In this document: piece after piece, positions 1 to 9,600 of the stretch
How the letters are laid out: each line of letters begins with the position of its first letter
Position numbering within the stretch: the stretch's first letter is position 1
Assembly: GCF_000186865.1 (NCBI RefSeq)
Contig: NW_008705566.1
Span: 2,225,699-2,289,698 of the forward strand
Direction: 5' to 3'
Source of the DNA: Aureococcus anophagefferens
Taxonomy: Eukaryota; Sar; Pelagophyceae; Pelagomonadales; Pelagomonadaceae
DNA length: 64,000 nucleotides
Notes under the pieces: model-generated
Database searches by the model: none
Told to the model about the DNA's origin: nothing
What the model saw: the letters and a program-made list of their open reading frames with translations, nothing else
Position numbers and translations under genes: made by a program

Positions 1-1
1 G

Positions 2-328
2 AAGAAGTCTCCGGCGAAGAAGCCGGCGTCGGCGAAAAAAGCGCCCGCGTCCGCCAAGCCCAACGCGAAGAAGCCGAAGAAGAAGGCCGCGCCGGAGTCG
101 ACGTACCTCGAGTACGTCGAGCCGTCCAAGAGCAAGTTCTGGATGATCACGCTCGACGGTAAGACGACGAGCGTAACCTTCGGCAAGATCGCGCACGGCG
201 CCGCGGGCACGGAGCAGGCGCCCAAGGCCCACGAGTCCGCGGCGAAGGCGCGCGCGTTCTACGACAAGCAGATCGCCGCCAAGGAGAAGCAGGGCTTCAC
301 GAGCCTCGGGCTCGTGCCGGAGCGGTAG
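2..328 (+). CDS. WGR-domain protein, C-terminal part (5' end outside window)
   Basis: The frame is open from base 2 to the TAG at 326-328, so the gene starts upstream of the window and only about 108 residues are seen. The first ~35 residues are a Lys/Pro/Ala-rich tail-like linker (repeats of KKPAxAKK type). Then comes a compact domain starting TYLEYVEPSKSKFWMI, with TFGKIAHGAAG and the ending FYDKQIAAKEKQGF. This matches the WGR fold found in poly(ADP-ribose) polymerases and in short DNA-associated proteins: aromatic strand, a G+I turn in place of the literal Trp-Gly-Arg, and a final helix ending K-x-x-G-F/Y. WGR domains bind nucleic acid or the PARP regulatory interface. Whether a PARP catalytic domain lies upstream cannot be seen; the gene ends right after WGR, so a catalytic domain would have to be N-terminal. 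Nuclear location is inferred from the basic linker. Confidence 0.7.
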   Translation, partial: KKSPAKKPASAKKAPASAKPNAKKPKKKAAPESTYLEYVEPSKSKFWMITLDGKTTSVTFGKIAHGAAGTEQAPKAHESAAKARAFYDKQIAAKEKQGFTSLGLVPER

Positions 329-450
329 ACGACCGCCTCCGAACGCGACTCCGCGCCGCCTCCGCGGATTCGACGACCGCCTCCGAACGCGACACCGCGC
401 CGCCTCCGCGGACTCGACGAACCGAACGCGACTCCGCCGCGGCGGCGACT
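328..450. repeat. 44-bp direct tandem repeat, two full copies and a partial third
   Basis: The unit beginning GACGACCGCCTCCGAACGCG spans 328-371 and recurs at 372-415 with two visible mismatches. A shortened third copy runs to about 450. It directly overlaps the stop codon of the WGR gene and fills its 3' flank. The rest of the gap to 561 shows no gene. Confidence 0.8.
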
Positions 451-561
451 CGATGACCGCCCCTTGCGGAGAACGCCCGCGCGCCAGAATCGACGGCGAC
501 CGCCGAGCACGATATGAGCAGCTTAGCTTTAGTGACGACATGGACGGGGGAGTATGCGCGC

Positions 562-1818
562 TCAGTGGGCCTTGGCGCGGGCGCGGAGCTTGTGGGCGAG
601 GCTCTGGCAGGAGAAGTAGACGGCGAACCAGAGGCAGACCGTGCCTGCGGCGGCGAAGGGGCGCGCGTCGCGCGCCGTCGGGTCCGGGAGGCATAGGGCG
701 TAGAGGCTGAGTCCGAGGCTCTCGAACTTCTGCTTGAGCTTGCCTTCCGAGACGGCGCGGAGCGCGGGGCTCTTCTTCCCCGCGGCCTTGGGCGCGTACT
801 TGACCCGAAAGTAGTCGCCCGTGCGGACGCAGGCGATCGTCGCCTCGAGCGCGAAGAGCGACGCCGCGGTCGCGACGACGAGAACCGTCGCGGCGACGTC
901 TTTCAGGGGCCAGGCGCAGAGGAGGAGGAAGGACCAGAGCACGACGCAGAAGACGAGCTTGTCCATCTGCGCGTCGAGGAACGCGCCGAAGGCGCCGTCG
1001 TCGCCCGCGGAGCGGCCGTCGCGCGCCTGCTGCTTCGCGACGACTCCGTCCACATGGTCGAGGAAGTCGTGCCAGAGCACGAGGAACGACGCCCAGCGCA
1101 GGGTGCCGTACTTCATCGCCAGGGCGATGGGCACGGCGAGCAGGCCCCGGCCGTAGGTCACGACGTTCGCGGAGAAGACCGTGTAGCCGCAGACCTCGCG
1201 CGGCATCACCCGGCAGAACGGCGTGCACGACCGCATGACGAGGTCGTAGTAGGCGTCGTGCGCGCGGATCAGCGCGTCGAAGATCCCGGCGTGGGCGCCC
1301 GCGCGCACGAGGTTCGGGTTCGACGCGCCGTAGGCGCCGTTGTGCCCCGTCGCCCGGTCGTCGGCCGCGTCCGAGAGCGCGCGATGCCGGACGGCCGCGG
1401 CCTTCATGAGCTCGTTCGCGGAGATGGACGTCTTCAGCGCCGTCGACGAGATGTCGGCGGTCCGCGGCAGGTAGACGCAGGGACAGACGCCCTCGAGCAT
1501 GGCGTCGAAGCGGCCCTTGTGGTCGTCGCCCATGACCAAGACGTCGGCGCCGTACATCTCGCAGTAGTCCGCCTTCTTCTCGAGCGACTCCTCGAGGAAG
1601 ACCTCGCTCACGCCGGCGAGAGCCGCGACGAGGGCCATGCGCTGCTCCTCGCAGACCGCGGGCTTCTGCCGCTTCTTCTCGTAGTTGAGCGCGTCCGAGC
1701 TCACGCCGACGACGAGGCGGTCGCCGAGCGCCATCGCGCGCTGGATGATCCGCAGGTGGCCGAAGTGGAACAGGTCGTAGGTCCCGAAGGTGATGACCGT
1801 CGTCTCCGTGCGGCCCAT
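562..1818 (-). CDS. Bifunctional cytidylyltransferase / CDP-alcohol phosphotransferase fusion
   Basis: Protein of about 418 residues with two enzyme domains. Residues ~6-130 are a nucleotidyltransferase of the glycerol-3-phosphate/ethanolamine-phosphate cytidylyltransferase type: TFGTYDLFHFGH carries the HxGH signature and RTADISSTA is the CTP-binding R-T-x-x-x-S-T/S motif. Residues ~195-400 are a multi-pass CDP-alcohol phosphatidyltransferase with DHVDG (Asp254, Asp257) and GAFLDAQMDK (Gly278, Asp282, Asp286). The gap between the two halves of this D-x2-DG-x2-A-R...G-x3-D-x3-D motif is about seven residues longer than usual and Arg is Lys. The pair would make a CDP-alcohol and then transfer its phospho-alcohol to an acceptor in a membrane. 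The head group is not decidable. The start is placed at the Met six residues before the first strand; the frame stays open to a Met at 1932, which would add 38 hydrophobic/basic residues, possibly a targeting signal. Confidence 0.8.
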   Translation of the reverse strand: MGRTETTVITFGTYDLFHFGHLRIIQRAMALGDRLVVGVSSDALNYEKKRQKPAVCEEQRMALVAALAGVSEVFLEESLEKKADYCEMYGADVLVMGDDHKGRFDAMLEGVCPCVYLPRTADISSTALKTSISANELMKAAAVRHRALSDAADDRATGHNGAYGASNPNLVRAGAHAGIFDALIRAHDAYYDLVMRSCTPFCRVMPREVCGYTVFSANVVTYGRGLLAVPIALAMKYGTLRWASFLVLWHDFLDHVDGVVAKQQARDGRSAGDDGAFGAFLDAQMDKLVFCVVLWSFLLLCAWPLKDVAATVLVVATAASLFALEATIACVRTGDYFRVKYAPKAAGKKSPALRAVSEGKLKQKFESLGLSLYALCLPDPTARDARPFAAAGTVCLWFAVYFSCQSLAHKLRARAKAH

Positions 1819-2142
1819 CTGTGAATTGGCCCCGGGAGGGATTCGGAGAAGGGCGACGGCGCGCGGGGGGTGCTTGAAGACTTTTTGAAGGCCCACAAGG
1901 GCCGAAATTACAAGTGCGGTGATACAGCGCACGTGGGGGGCTCGACGAGGCCCCGAGGAGGTACGACTGGCGGCGGGGTGGGTTGACGGCGCGCGACGGC
2001 GCGTTTGTCACGCGAGTTTGAAGGCAGCGCCTTGTGAGTGCGTCGACGTTCTCGCTCGCCGAATTCCACTCGAGCTTCACCTTGAAGTCGCGCTCGACCG
2101 GTAAAGACCCCAGCATATAAAAACAAAACAAATCCCCCATTA

Positions 2143-5100
2143 CTACACGACGTGGTCCCCCTCGTCCTCCATGATCTCGAGCTCGTAGATGTTGAAGGAG
2201 TGGTTCGAGTCGAGGGACGGGCTGCGCTCCGCGGCGCCGGGCGGCCGCCGGGGCTGCTTGGGCGCGTCGGGCGACGACTCGCCCCACGGGTTCGTCGACG
2301 GCGCGGCGGGCGGCGCGGCGGCGTCGGCGCGCGGCGTCGGCGCGCCCGGCGTCTTGACGGACTTGCCCACGGGCGTCGTGATGAGCACCTTCGGGGGCTT
2401 GGGCGCGGCGGGCGGCGGCGGCTTCGGCGACGGCGGCTTCGGCGGCGGCGGCTTCGCGGCGGCCTTCGGCGGCAGCTGCGGCGGCGGCTTCGGCGCCGGC
2501 GACGGCGGCTCGGGCTCCGACGGCGGCTCCGTGGCGTCGTCGTCGCCGCCGTCGTCGTCGAGCGCCTCCGGCGGCGCCTCCTTGACTTCGTCGACGCGCG
2601 AGGGCCGCTTCTTCGGGTGCGACGGGAGCGTCGCGTCGAAGACGGCGTCCTGGATCTTCGACGGGAGGCGGAAGCGGCTCAGGGGATCCGCGTGGTCGCT
2701 CATGTAGTCGCTCTCGTTGCCCGAGGGCCGCGGCGGCGGCGGCGCCTTCTTCGACGACCGCCGCCGCGCGGGCGGCGGCGCCTCGTCGCGCGAGCCCCGG
2801 CTGTTGCGGTCGCCGCCGAAGGACGGCCGCTTGCGCGGGCCGTCGCGGTGCGTCGGCGACCGGCGGTCCCGGTCGAAGCTCCGCCGGTCGAAGGGCCGGT
2901 CGCGGTCGAAGGACCGGCGCTCCGCGCCGGCCGTCTTCGAGCTCCGCCGCGTCGGGCTCGGCGGCTTCTCGCCGTCGAAGGACCGCCGCTCGCCGCTCTT
3001 CCGGTGGCGCGGGCTCGACGGCTTCTCCCGCGGGCTCGACGGCTTCTCCCGCGGGCTCGGCGGCTTCTCGCGCGGCAGGGAGATGTGCGGCGCGGACGAC
3101 CGCCGGTGCGCCATCTGGACCTCCGGCGCGGACGACCGGCGGTGCTGCGGCGGCGACCCCTGGTCCCAGGGCTTGCCGCCGTAGAGCAGCTCCTTGCGCG
3201 CCCGGATGGCGTGGCGCACGACGCTCTGGAAGGGCGACTGCGAGCCGCCCGCCTTGAGGCCGCGGACCCAGCGCTGGATGAGGCACGCCGCGACCAATTT
3301 GTCGCCCTTCTCCGCGAAGGAGTGGGCGAAGCTCACGGAGGCGTCCGTCGCCGCGCGCTCGCGCTGGAAGTTGAAGCCCGCCTGCTCGTCGCTGTAGGCC
3401 ACGGACTGCAAAATGCGGTGGCAGGACGCGACGCGGCCGCGGTGCGTCGCCTTGACGGCCTGCGTGAACGCGGGGAACTCGGCGAGCAGGTGGCGCATGT
3501 CGTCGAAGGCGAGCGTGTTGAGCTCGCTCAGCGTCTCGGAGGTGGCGTAGGTCACGTGCGTCTGCTTGAGGAGCGCGGCCTCTCCGAAGACGTCGCTCTT
3601 CGTCGACAGCTTCTCGACGACGACGAACGAGTTGACGTCCGTCGTGAACTCGGAGAGCGTGCGCCGCCAGCCCTCGACGTTCGTCGACGCCTTCTCCTCG
3701 GCGCGGTCCAGGCTCTCCATCAGGCCGGCCATGGACGCGTCGAAGTGCGCCGTCTCGCCCAGGATCTGGTCCTTCTTCCGCTTCGCGCGGCGGAGCCTCA
3801 GGAACATGTTGATGCCCCGGGGCACGGACAGCGCCACGGAGCCCCGGTTGACGACGTACATGCGGCTGCCGACGCCGCCCGCCGCGTAGAGCATCTCCGT
3901 CGGGAGCGCGACGTCCGCGCGGAGGTTGTGGACGATGGACAGGATGCACGCCGCGTGGAGCTTCCTGAAGAGCGGCACGGCGACGACCGTGTCCTGCTTG
4001 AGGGAGAGCTCGAGCTTCATTCTCAAAATCGTCGGCAGGTCGTCGAGCTCCTCGGGGTCGCGCGCGTTCACCGTGTACGACCAGTTGTAGTAGTTGACGA
4101 TCTCGCGCTGGAGCTCCTTGCGGACGCCGTGGTTCACGAGGTAGGTGCGGATGCGGTCGAGCTTCTGGGACCGCTCGATGCCCGACGCGTCCAGCACAGA
4201 AACCGCCGACGTGATGGCGCCGATGATCGACGCGTACATGAGCATGCCCCAGATCGTCACGAGGATCGTGAACGCGACCTCGCCGTTCGTCCGCGGGATG
4301 ATGTCGCGGCCGATGCCCGTGGACACCTGGACGGCCCACCAGACGGCCTGCGTGTACTGCTGCTTCAGCGGCCGCCCGATGAAGCCCACGTAGGGCGCCC
4401 AGCGGTCCAGGCAGTACTCGAAGCCCGCGACGAACGACGATAAAGCGTCGTCGTCGTACGTCAGCGCGGACGGCGGCGGGTCGCACCAGCCCTCGACCTT
4501 GGAGATGATCCAGTACAGGCAGCCCACGAAGTGCCAGGCCGCGAGCACGGTCACCGTGAGGCGCCCGAGCTGCACGGCGCCCGGGTTCAGCGTCGAGTGC
4601 GCCATCGACGAGTTCTTCGCGTACAGTTTCATGACCCGCAGGGCCTTCGTGTAGCGCAGCAGCCGGATCACGCGGATGAATTTCAAATTCTTGTTGTTGT
4701 TGTCCTTGCCGATGATCAGGAAGATGATGTCGATGGGGAACGACGACGTCACGTCGAGGATGAACCAGCTCCTCAGGTAGATCGCCGCGATCTGCGACGG
4801 GTCCGTGACGAGCGTGCCGTTCTCGAGGCGCACGGACGTGCGGAAGGTCAGGAGCACGTCGGCGATGAAGATGCAGTCGTAGACGAGCTCGAGGTAGAAC
4901 CAGACGCTCGGGGGCTCCAGGTTCAGGAACTCGTTCGACTTGCACGTCGGCCCAAACGCCGCGCGGAGCGGCATGACGACGATGAACTGGAGGATCAGCA
5001 AGATCACGAGCAGATCCCAGTTCATCTTCCAGGGCGAGTCCTCGGGGAAGATGAACTTCTTCGTGATGAGGTGGCGCCGGTGGCCGTCGGACTCGTCGGA

Positions 5101-6477
5101 CACGCCCTGGATCCGGCTCGTGAACGAGCTCTTGAGGAAGTTGTCGAGCACCTCCTGGGACGGGTCGATGCGGTCGTCGTCGGCGGGCCGGCCCGTGACG
5201 AGCTGCGTCGCCGTCGCCATGAGGGACGCGCGCCGGCTCTTCTTCTTCTTCTTCGGCCTCCCCGGCTCTCCGGGTGGCCCCGGCGACGTCGTGTAGCCCG
5301 CCGTCGTGTCCGACTCCTGGCCGTCCATGTCCGTGCTCGACAGCGACGTCTGCGACTCGTTGCGGGGCAGCCGGCCGCCGCGGAAGGACGCGCCCGCGGT
5401 GCCCGGCGCGTACGCCTCGTCCTCGCCGATGACGCTCGGCCGCTTGTGGCTCGCGTCGGAGCGCGTCGAGATGACGGAGGCCACCGACGACGACCGAAAT
5501 AGGCCCCCGAAGCGGTCGGCCGTCGACCCCTGGCGCGCGAGGCCGGGCCGCGACGCGCCGAGCGTCGGCGGCCCCGGCGGCTCCGGCGGCGCGGGGCTCG
5601 CGCTGAGCCCGAAGGCCTGGGACATGCCGCGCGCGAGCAGGTTGGGCCGCGCGGAGCCCGGCGTGCCCGGCTCGCTCGCCTTGTCGATGGACCGCCGGCT
5701 GAAGGAGCCGGACGTCCGCATGTCGCCCAGGGACGCGACGGCCGGTTGGCGCGGCGCGCCGGCCGGGCTGCTCGAGGCCGCGGCGAGCTTCGGCGGCAGG
5801 TCGAGGTCCAGCGACGGCCGCAGGAAGCCGCCCCCGGCGAGCTCCGGCGTCGGCGGCTCCTCCCGGGCGCCGGGGAAGCGGCGCCGGTCGTCGGCGGCGC
5901 CGGAGCCGCGCGACGCCGCGAGCGCGTCGTCGAGCGGGTGCGGCGCGCCGTCCGCCGGCGGCAGGCTCGGCCGCCGCCGGTTCGGCGGCGCGTCGGACTC
6001 GGAGGCGCCGAAGCTCTCGGACCGCTGCTTGCCGCCGCCGAGCTGCCGCGTGAGGATGTCGGACGGCCGCCGCCGCGCGGGCGGGTCCGCGTCGCGCGGC
6101 TCGCGGCGCCGGTCGCGCATGGCCTCGAAGCTCTCGCCGCTGGATCGGCCGCCGCCCCGCCGGCGGTCGCCGCCGACGAGTTGCCGCAGGCGGTCGAAGC
6201 TGCCCATGTCCCACGACGCCTTCCGCCGCTTCGAGCCGCCGAGCGGGATCGGCGGCTGGCCCCGCAGGTCCCCGAGCGCGATCTTCTCGTAGCGCCGCGC
6301 CTCGAGCGTCGACACGAGCTCCTCGAACTCGCCCAGGAGCGGCCGCAGCGTCTCCGCCGTGTCGCGCGCGTCGAGGGCGTCGATGCGCCGCGCGCCCTCC
6401 TTGAGGCAGGCCAGCGTGAAGCCCAGGTTCCGCGCGTGCGCCGCCATCTCGCCATTCCGGTAGTTCGCCGCCGACAT
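2143..6477 (-). CDS. Cyclic-nucleotide-gated/EAG-type voltage-gated cation channel
   Basis: About 1444 residues. A disordered Ser/Arg/Pro-rich N-terminus (~480 residues) precedes a six-helix channel core. S1 lies near residue 495, S2 and S3 follow, and S4 is FIRVIRLLRYTKALRVMK near 600-617 with basic residues every third position. S5 comes next, then a pore loop VSTGIGRDIIP near 716-726, S6, a C-linker and a cyclic-nucleotide-binding-type barrel (~855-1000). Two oddities: the filter reads GIGRD where potassium channels have G-Y/F-G-D/N, and the barrel carries a ~75-residue insertion, with its phosphate cassette (FGEAALLKQT...YATSE) lacking the usual Arg, so cyclic nucleotide may not bind. An IQ-like helix (CLIQRWVRGLKAG) follows, then a Pro/Ser/Arg-rich tail with REKPxSP repeats. 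The start at 6477 is chosen because it lies 200 bases from the divergent myosin gene; the frame is open further upstream but would run into that gene. Confidence 0.85.
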   Translation of the reverse strand: MSAANYRNGEMAAHARNLGFTLACLKEGARRIDALDARDTAETLRPLLGEFEELVSTLEARRYEKIALGDLRGQPPIPLGGSKRRKASWDMGSFDRLRQLVGGDRRRGGGRSSGESFEAMRDRRREPRDADPPARRRPSDILTRQLGGGKQRSESFGASESDAPPNRRRPSLPPADGAPHPLDDALAASRGSGAADDRRRFPGAREEPPTPELAGGGFLRPSLDLDLPPKLAAASSSPAGAPRQPAVASLGDMRTSGSFSRRSIDKASEPGTPGSARPNLLARGMSQAFGLSASPAPPEPPGPPTLGASRPGLARQGSTADRFGGLFRSSSVASVISTRSDASHKRPSVIGEDEAYAPGTAGASFRGGRLPRNESQTSLSSTDMDGQESDTTAGYTTSPGPPGEPGRPKKKKKSRRASLMATATQLVTGRPADDDRIDPSQEVLDNFLKSSFTSRIQGVSDESDGHRRHLITKKFIFPEDSPWKMNWDLLVILLILQFIVVMPLRAAFGPTCKSNEFLNLEPPSVWFYLELVYDCIFIADVLLTFRTSVRLENGTLVTDPSQIAAIYLRSWFILDVTSSFPIDIIFLIIGKDNNNKNLKFIRVIRLLRYTKALRVMKLYAKNSSMAHSTLNPGAVQLGRLTVTVLAAWHFVGCLYWIISKVEGWCDPPPSALTYDDDALSSFVAGFEYCLDRWAPYVGFIGRPLKQQYTQAVWWAVQVSTGIGRDIIPRTNGEVAFTILVTIWGMLMYASIIGAITSAVSVLDASGIERSQKLDRIRTYLVNHGVRKELQREIVNYYNWSYTVNARDPEELDDLPTILRMKLELSLKQDTVVAVPLFRKLHAACILSIVHNLRADVALPTEMLYAAGGVGSRMYVVNRGSVALSVPRGINMFLRLRRAKRKKDQILGETAHFDASMAGLMESLDRAEEKASTNVEGWRRTLSEFTTDVNSFVVVEKLSTKSDVFGEAALLKQTHVTYATSETLSELNTLAFDDMRHLLAEFPAFTQAVKATHRGRVASCHRILQSVAYSDEQAGFNFQRERAATDASVSFAHSFAEKGDKLVAACLIQRWVRGLKAGGSQSPFQSVVRHAIRARKELLYGGKPWDQGSPPQHRRSSAPEVQMAHRRSSAPHISLPREKPPSPREKPSSPREKPSSPRHRKSGERRSFDGEKPPSPTRRSSKTAGAERRSFDRDRPFDRRSFDRDRRSPTHRDGPRKRPSFGGDRNSRGSRDEAPPPARRRSSKKAPPPPRPSGNESDYMSDHADPLSRFRLPSKIQDAVFDATLPSHPKKRPSRVDEVKEAPPEALDDDGGDDDATEPPSEPEPPSPAPKPPPQLPPKAAAKPPPPKPPSPKPPPPAAPKPPKVLITTPVGKSVKTPGAPTPRADAAAPPAAPSTNPWGESSPDAPKQPRRPPGAAERSPSLDSNHSFNIYELEIMEDEGDHVV
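3012..3078 (-). repeat. In-frame 21-bp tandem repeat inside the channel gene
   Basis: Three near-identical 21-base units encode the heptapeptide REKPxSP in the disordered C-terminal tail of the channel. The copies are almost identical in bases, so the expansion looks recent. Confidence 0.65.
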
Positions 6478-6619
6478 GGCACCGGCGGCGCGAGGCGGGG
6501 GCCGCGTGGGCGGCGCCGCGGCGCACCAAGGCCGACGCCGAGCTCGGCCGAGATGTTTTAGAGGCACGTCGGGCAGCAATACGGCGTTACAGCTGTGGTT
6601 GAAAGGAAACATCGTCGCG

Positions 6620-6628
6620 AGGCAGCCC
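6620..6628 (+). promoter_or_regulatory. AGGCAGCCC motif upstream of myosin start
   Basis: The motif sits 49 bases before the myosin ATG in the 199-base gap shared with the divergent channel gene. It belongs to the GGGCAGC(C) set seen upstream of many genes in this window. Its function is unknown. Confidence 0.35.
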
Positions 6629-6676
6629 GAGACGTGGCTGGCTGGGACCATCCGCATCCTGGCGCGGCGGGGGGAC

Positions 6677-9600
6677 ATGGCGTCGTCCCCGCGGCAGACG
6701 TTCAACGGCGAGCAGCACGAGCCGCGCGGGGCGCCCGTGTGGATCGCCGACGGCGACGCGCTCTGGGTCCCCGCGACCGTCGAGAACCGCAAGGAGGCGG
6801 AAGACGGCAGCGTCGAGTTCGAGGTGCGCTGCGTCGGCGGCGACCTGCGGCGCGTCACGCAGACGGCCGACGACCGACCCCTGCTGCCGCGGAACGTCTT
6901 CAAGGACTCGCGCGGCGTCCTCGACGTCCACGACCTCATCGCGCGTCCGCCCGCGTCCCGCCCGCGGCTTCGCGCGACGAAACTCGCGTACAATAGGCCC
7001 TCGCGCACCTCCACGAGCCGGCGATCCTGGAGGCCCTGAAGCGGCGCTACGACCACAAGAGCATCTACACGTCCGTCGGGTCGATCCTGCTGGCCGTGAA
7101 CCCCTTCAAGCGCGTCCCGAATTTGTACGCGCCCGAGACCTTGGAGTCGTACCGGCGCGTCGGCGCCGCGCGCTTCGCGTCGCCGGACAGCTGCGCGGCG
7201 CCCCTGCCCCACGTTTATGGGGTTGCGGACAAGGCCTACCGCGCCATGCTGCGGGGCCTCGTCGACGCCGCGAGCGGCGCGGCGTCCGGCGCCGCGGACC
7301 AGTCCATTTTAGTATCGGGAGAGTCGGGCGCGGGCAAGACGGAGAGCGCGAAGATCATCATGCGCTACCTCGCCATCGTCTCCGCCGCGCGGGGGCTCAA
7401 GGACGTCACGGAGACGGCGCGCCTCGAGCCCAAGGCCGAGTCCGTCGAGCGCCACGTCTTGGAGTCGAACCCGCTCCTCGAGTCGTGGGGCAACGCGCGG
7501 ACGCTCCGCAACGACAACAGCAGCCGCTTCGGCAAGTGGATCGAGCTCGAGTTCGACGGCGTCGGGCGCCTCCACGGCGCGAACATCAAGACCTACCTGC
7601 TGGAGAAGGTGCGCCTCGTGCACCAGGCCGACGGCGAGCGGACGTTCCACGCGGTCTACGAGCTCTGCAACGGCCTCGAGGCGGGCGAGGAGCGCGACGC
7701 GCACGGCTTGACGGGCTGCGCCGCGCCGGAGGCCTGGGATTTGTTGGCGTCGTCGTCGCGGCGGGACCGCGACGACGGCGTCGACGACGCGGCGATGCTC
7801 CGCGAGGTCCGGCGGGCCGGCGACGTCATGGGCATCCGCGGCGACGACATGCGCGCGCTCTACGCCTGCCTCGCGGGCCTGCTCCGTCTAGGCAACGTCC
7901 AGTTCGAGGAGGAGGAGCACGCGACGGTGGACAACAAGGCCGTCGTCGCGGAAGCGTCGAAGGGCGATCTGGACGCGGCCGCGGCGCTCCTGGGCCTGGA
8001 GCCGGCGGACGTCGCGAAGGCGCTGACGACGCGGTCGTTGGCCGTCAAGGAGGAGGGCGCGCGCGAGGATTCGAAGATCGAGACGAGCGTGTCCGCGCGC
8101 GAGGCGCGCGAGGCGTGCGTCGGCGCGTGCAAGGCCGTCTACGCCCTGCTCTTCGCGCACGTCGTCGCGGAGGTCAACGGCGCTTTGAAGGATTCGGGTG
8201 GCCACAGCGGCTTCACGCCGCCGGCGCCGACGTCGCGCAAGGGCGGCCGCAACGGCGCGGCGCCGCCGGAGGCGCGGCGCCGCGCGGCGTTCATCGGCAT
8301 TTTGGACATCTTCGGCTTCGAGGTGTTCGACGACGGCAACTCCTTCGAGCAGCTCCTGATCAACTACACGAACGAGCGCATGCAGAAGAACTTCAACGAC
8401 TTTGTGTTCGAGTCGGAGCAGAAGGAGTACGTCGCGGAGCGCGTCGAGTGGAGCTTCGTCGACTTCCCGTCGAACGTGTCCGTGCTCAAGCTCCTCGAGG
8501 GCAGCCCGGGCGTGCTGAAGCTCGTCGACGACGAGTGCTGGTTCCCCAACGGCACGGACAAGGCGCTGGCGACGAAGCTCTACCGGTCCTTCGGGGGCGC
8601 GGCGCCGGAGACGGAGAAGCCGAAGCCCTCGAAGAAGAAGAAGAACGTCTTCGCCGCGGGCGCCGACGTCTACCACCCCGACTTCGACGCGGGCGACGTC
8701 CTGCGCGCCGAGGGCGCCTTCCGCATCCGCCACTACGCGGGCAGCGTCGAATACCTCACCGAGGGCTTCCTCGCGAAGAACCGCGACGCGCGGTCGTCGG
8801 ACCTCGACGGGCTGTTGAAGGGCTCGTCGCGGGAGTGCGTGACGTTCCCGCTCGTGCTCCTGGAGCAGCAGGCCGTCGAGGACGCGGCGGCCATGGCCGC
8901 GTCGCCGAAGACGCCGGGCAACGTGCGCCGCGGCTCCGTGAGCCGCCGGCGGTCGTCCGTCGGCAGCCTCTCCGAGGGCGGCAAGATGACGCTCGCGACG
9001 CAGTTCAAGTTCCAGCTGCGGTGCCTCATGGACCGCGTCGCGCTGACGGCGCCGTCCTACGTGCGCTGCCTCAAGCCCAACGACCGGAACAAGCCGGGCC
9101 TCGTCGACGCGAAGAGGCTCGTCGAGCAGCTCCGCTACTGCGGCGTCCTAGAGGCCGTCCGCGTCGCGCGCGCGGGCTACGCCGTGCGCATGCCCCACGG
9201 CGAGTTCGCGGCGCGCTACAAGGCCCTGGCCGCCGACGACGCGGCCTGGTCGCTCGCGGACAGCTCCGACGCGGGCGACGCGCGCCGGGCCGCGGACGTC
9301 GTCTTGGACAAGGCCTTCGGGTGCCTCTTCCCGGACGAGGACGTCGCGGCGGGCGACGTGGAGGGGCGGAACCGGGTCCTGGGCGCCGCCGTGGGCCTCA
9401 CGAAGGTCTTCCTGCGCCAGTTCTCCTACGACGGCCTCGAGAGCCTCCTGAGCCACCGGCTCATGCGGTCGGCGACGGCCGTGCAGACGGTCGCGCGCGG
9501 CGCGGTCCGGAGGCACGCCTACGGCCGCCTGAAATTCATGGCGGCCTTCTTCGTCGCCAAGCTCAAGTTCCGCTTCGCGCGGCGCCGCGCGAAGGCGGTC

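Noticed and set aside
2060..2100. Segment CACCTTGAAGTCGCGCTCG as another introner end
   Set aside because: Only about 12 bases resemble the CACATTGAAGTCGGG block, with no core, terminal repeat or duplication nearby.
2152..4443. A 763-codon plus-strand open frame
   Set aside because: Antisense to the channel gene; repetitive Arg/Gly/Val translation and no start context.
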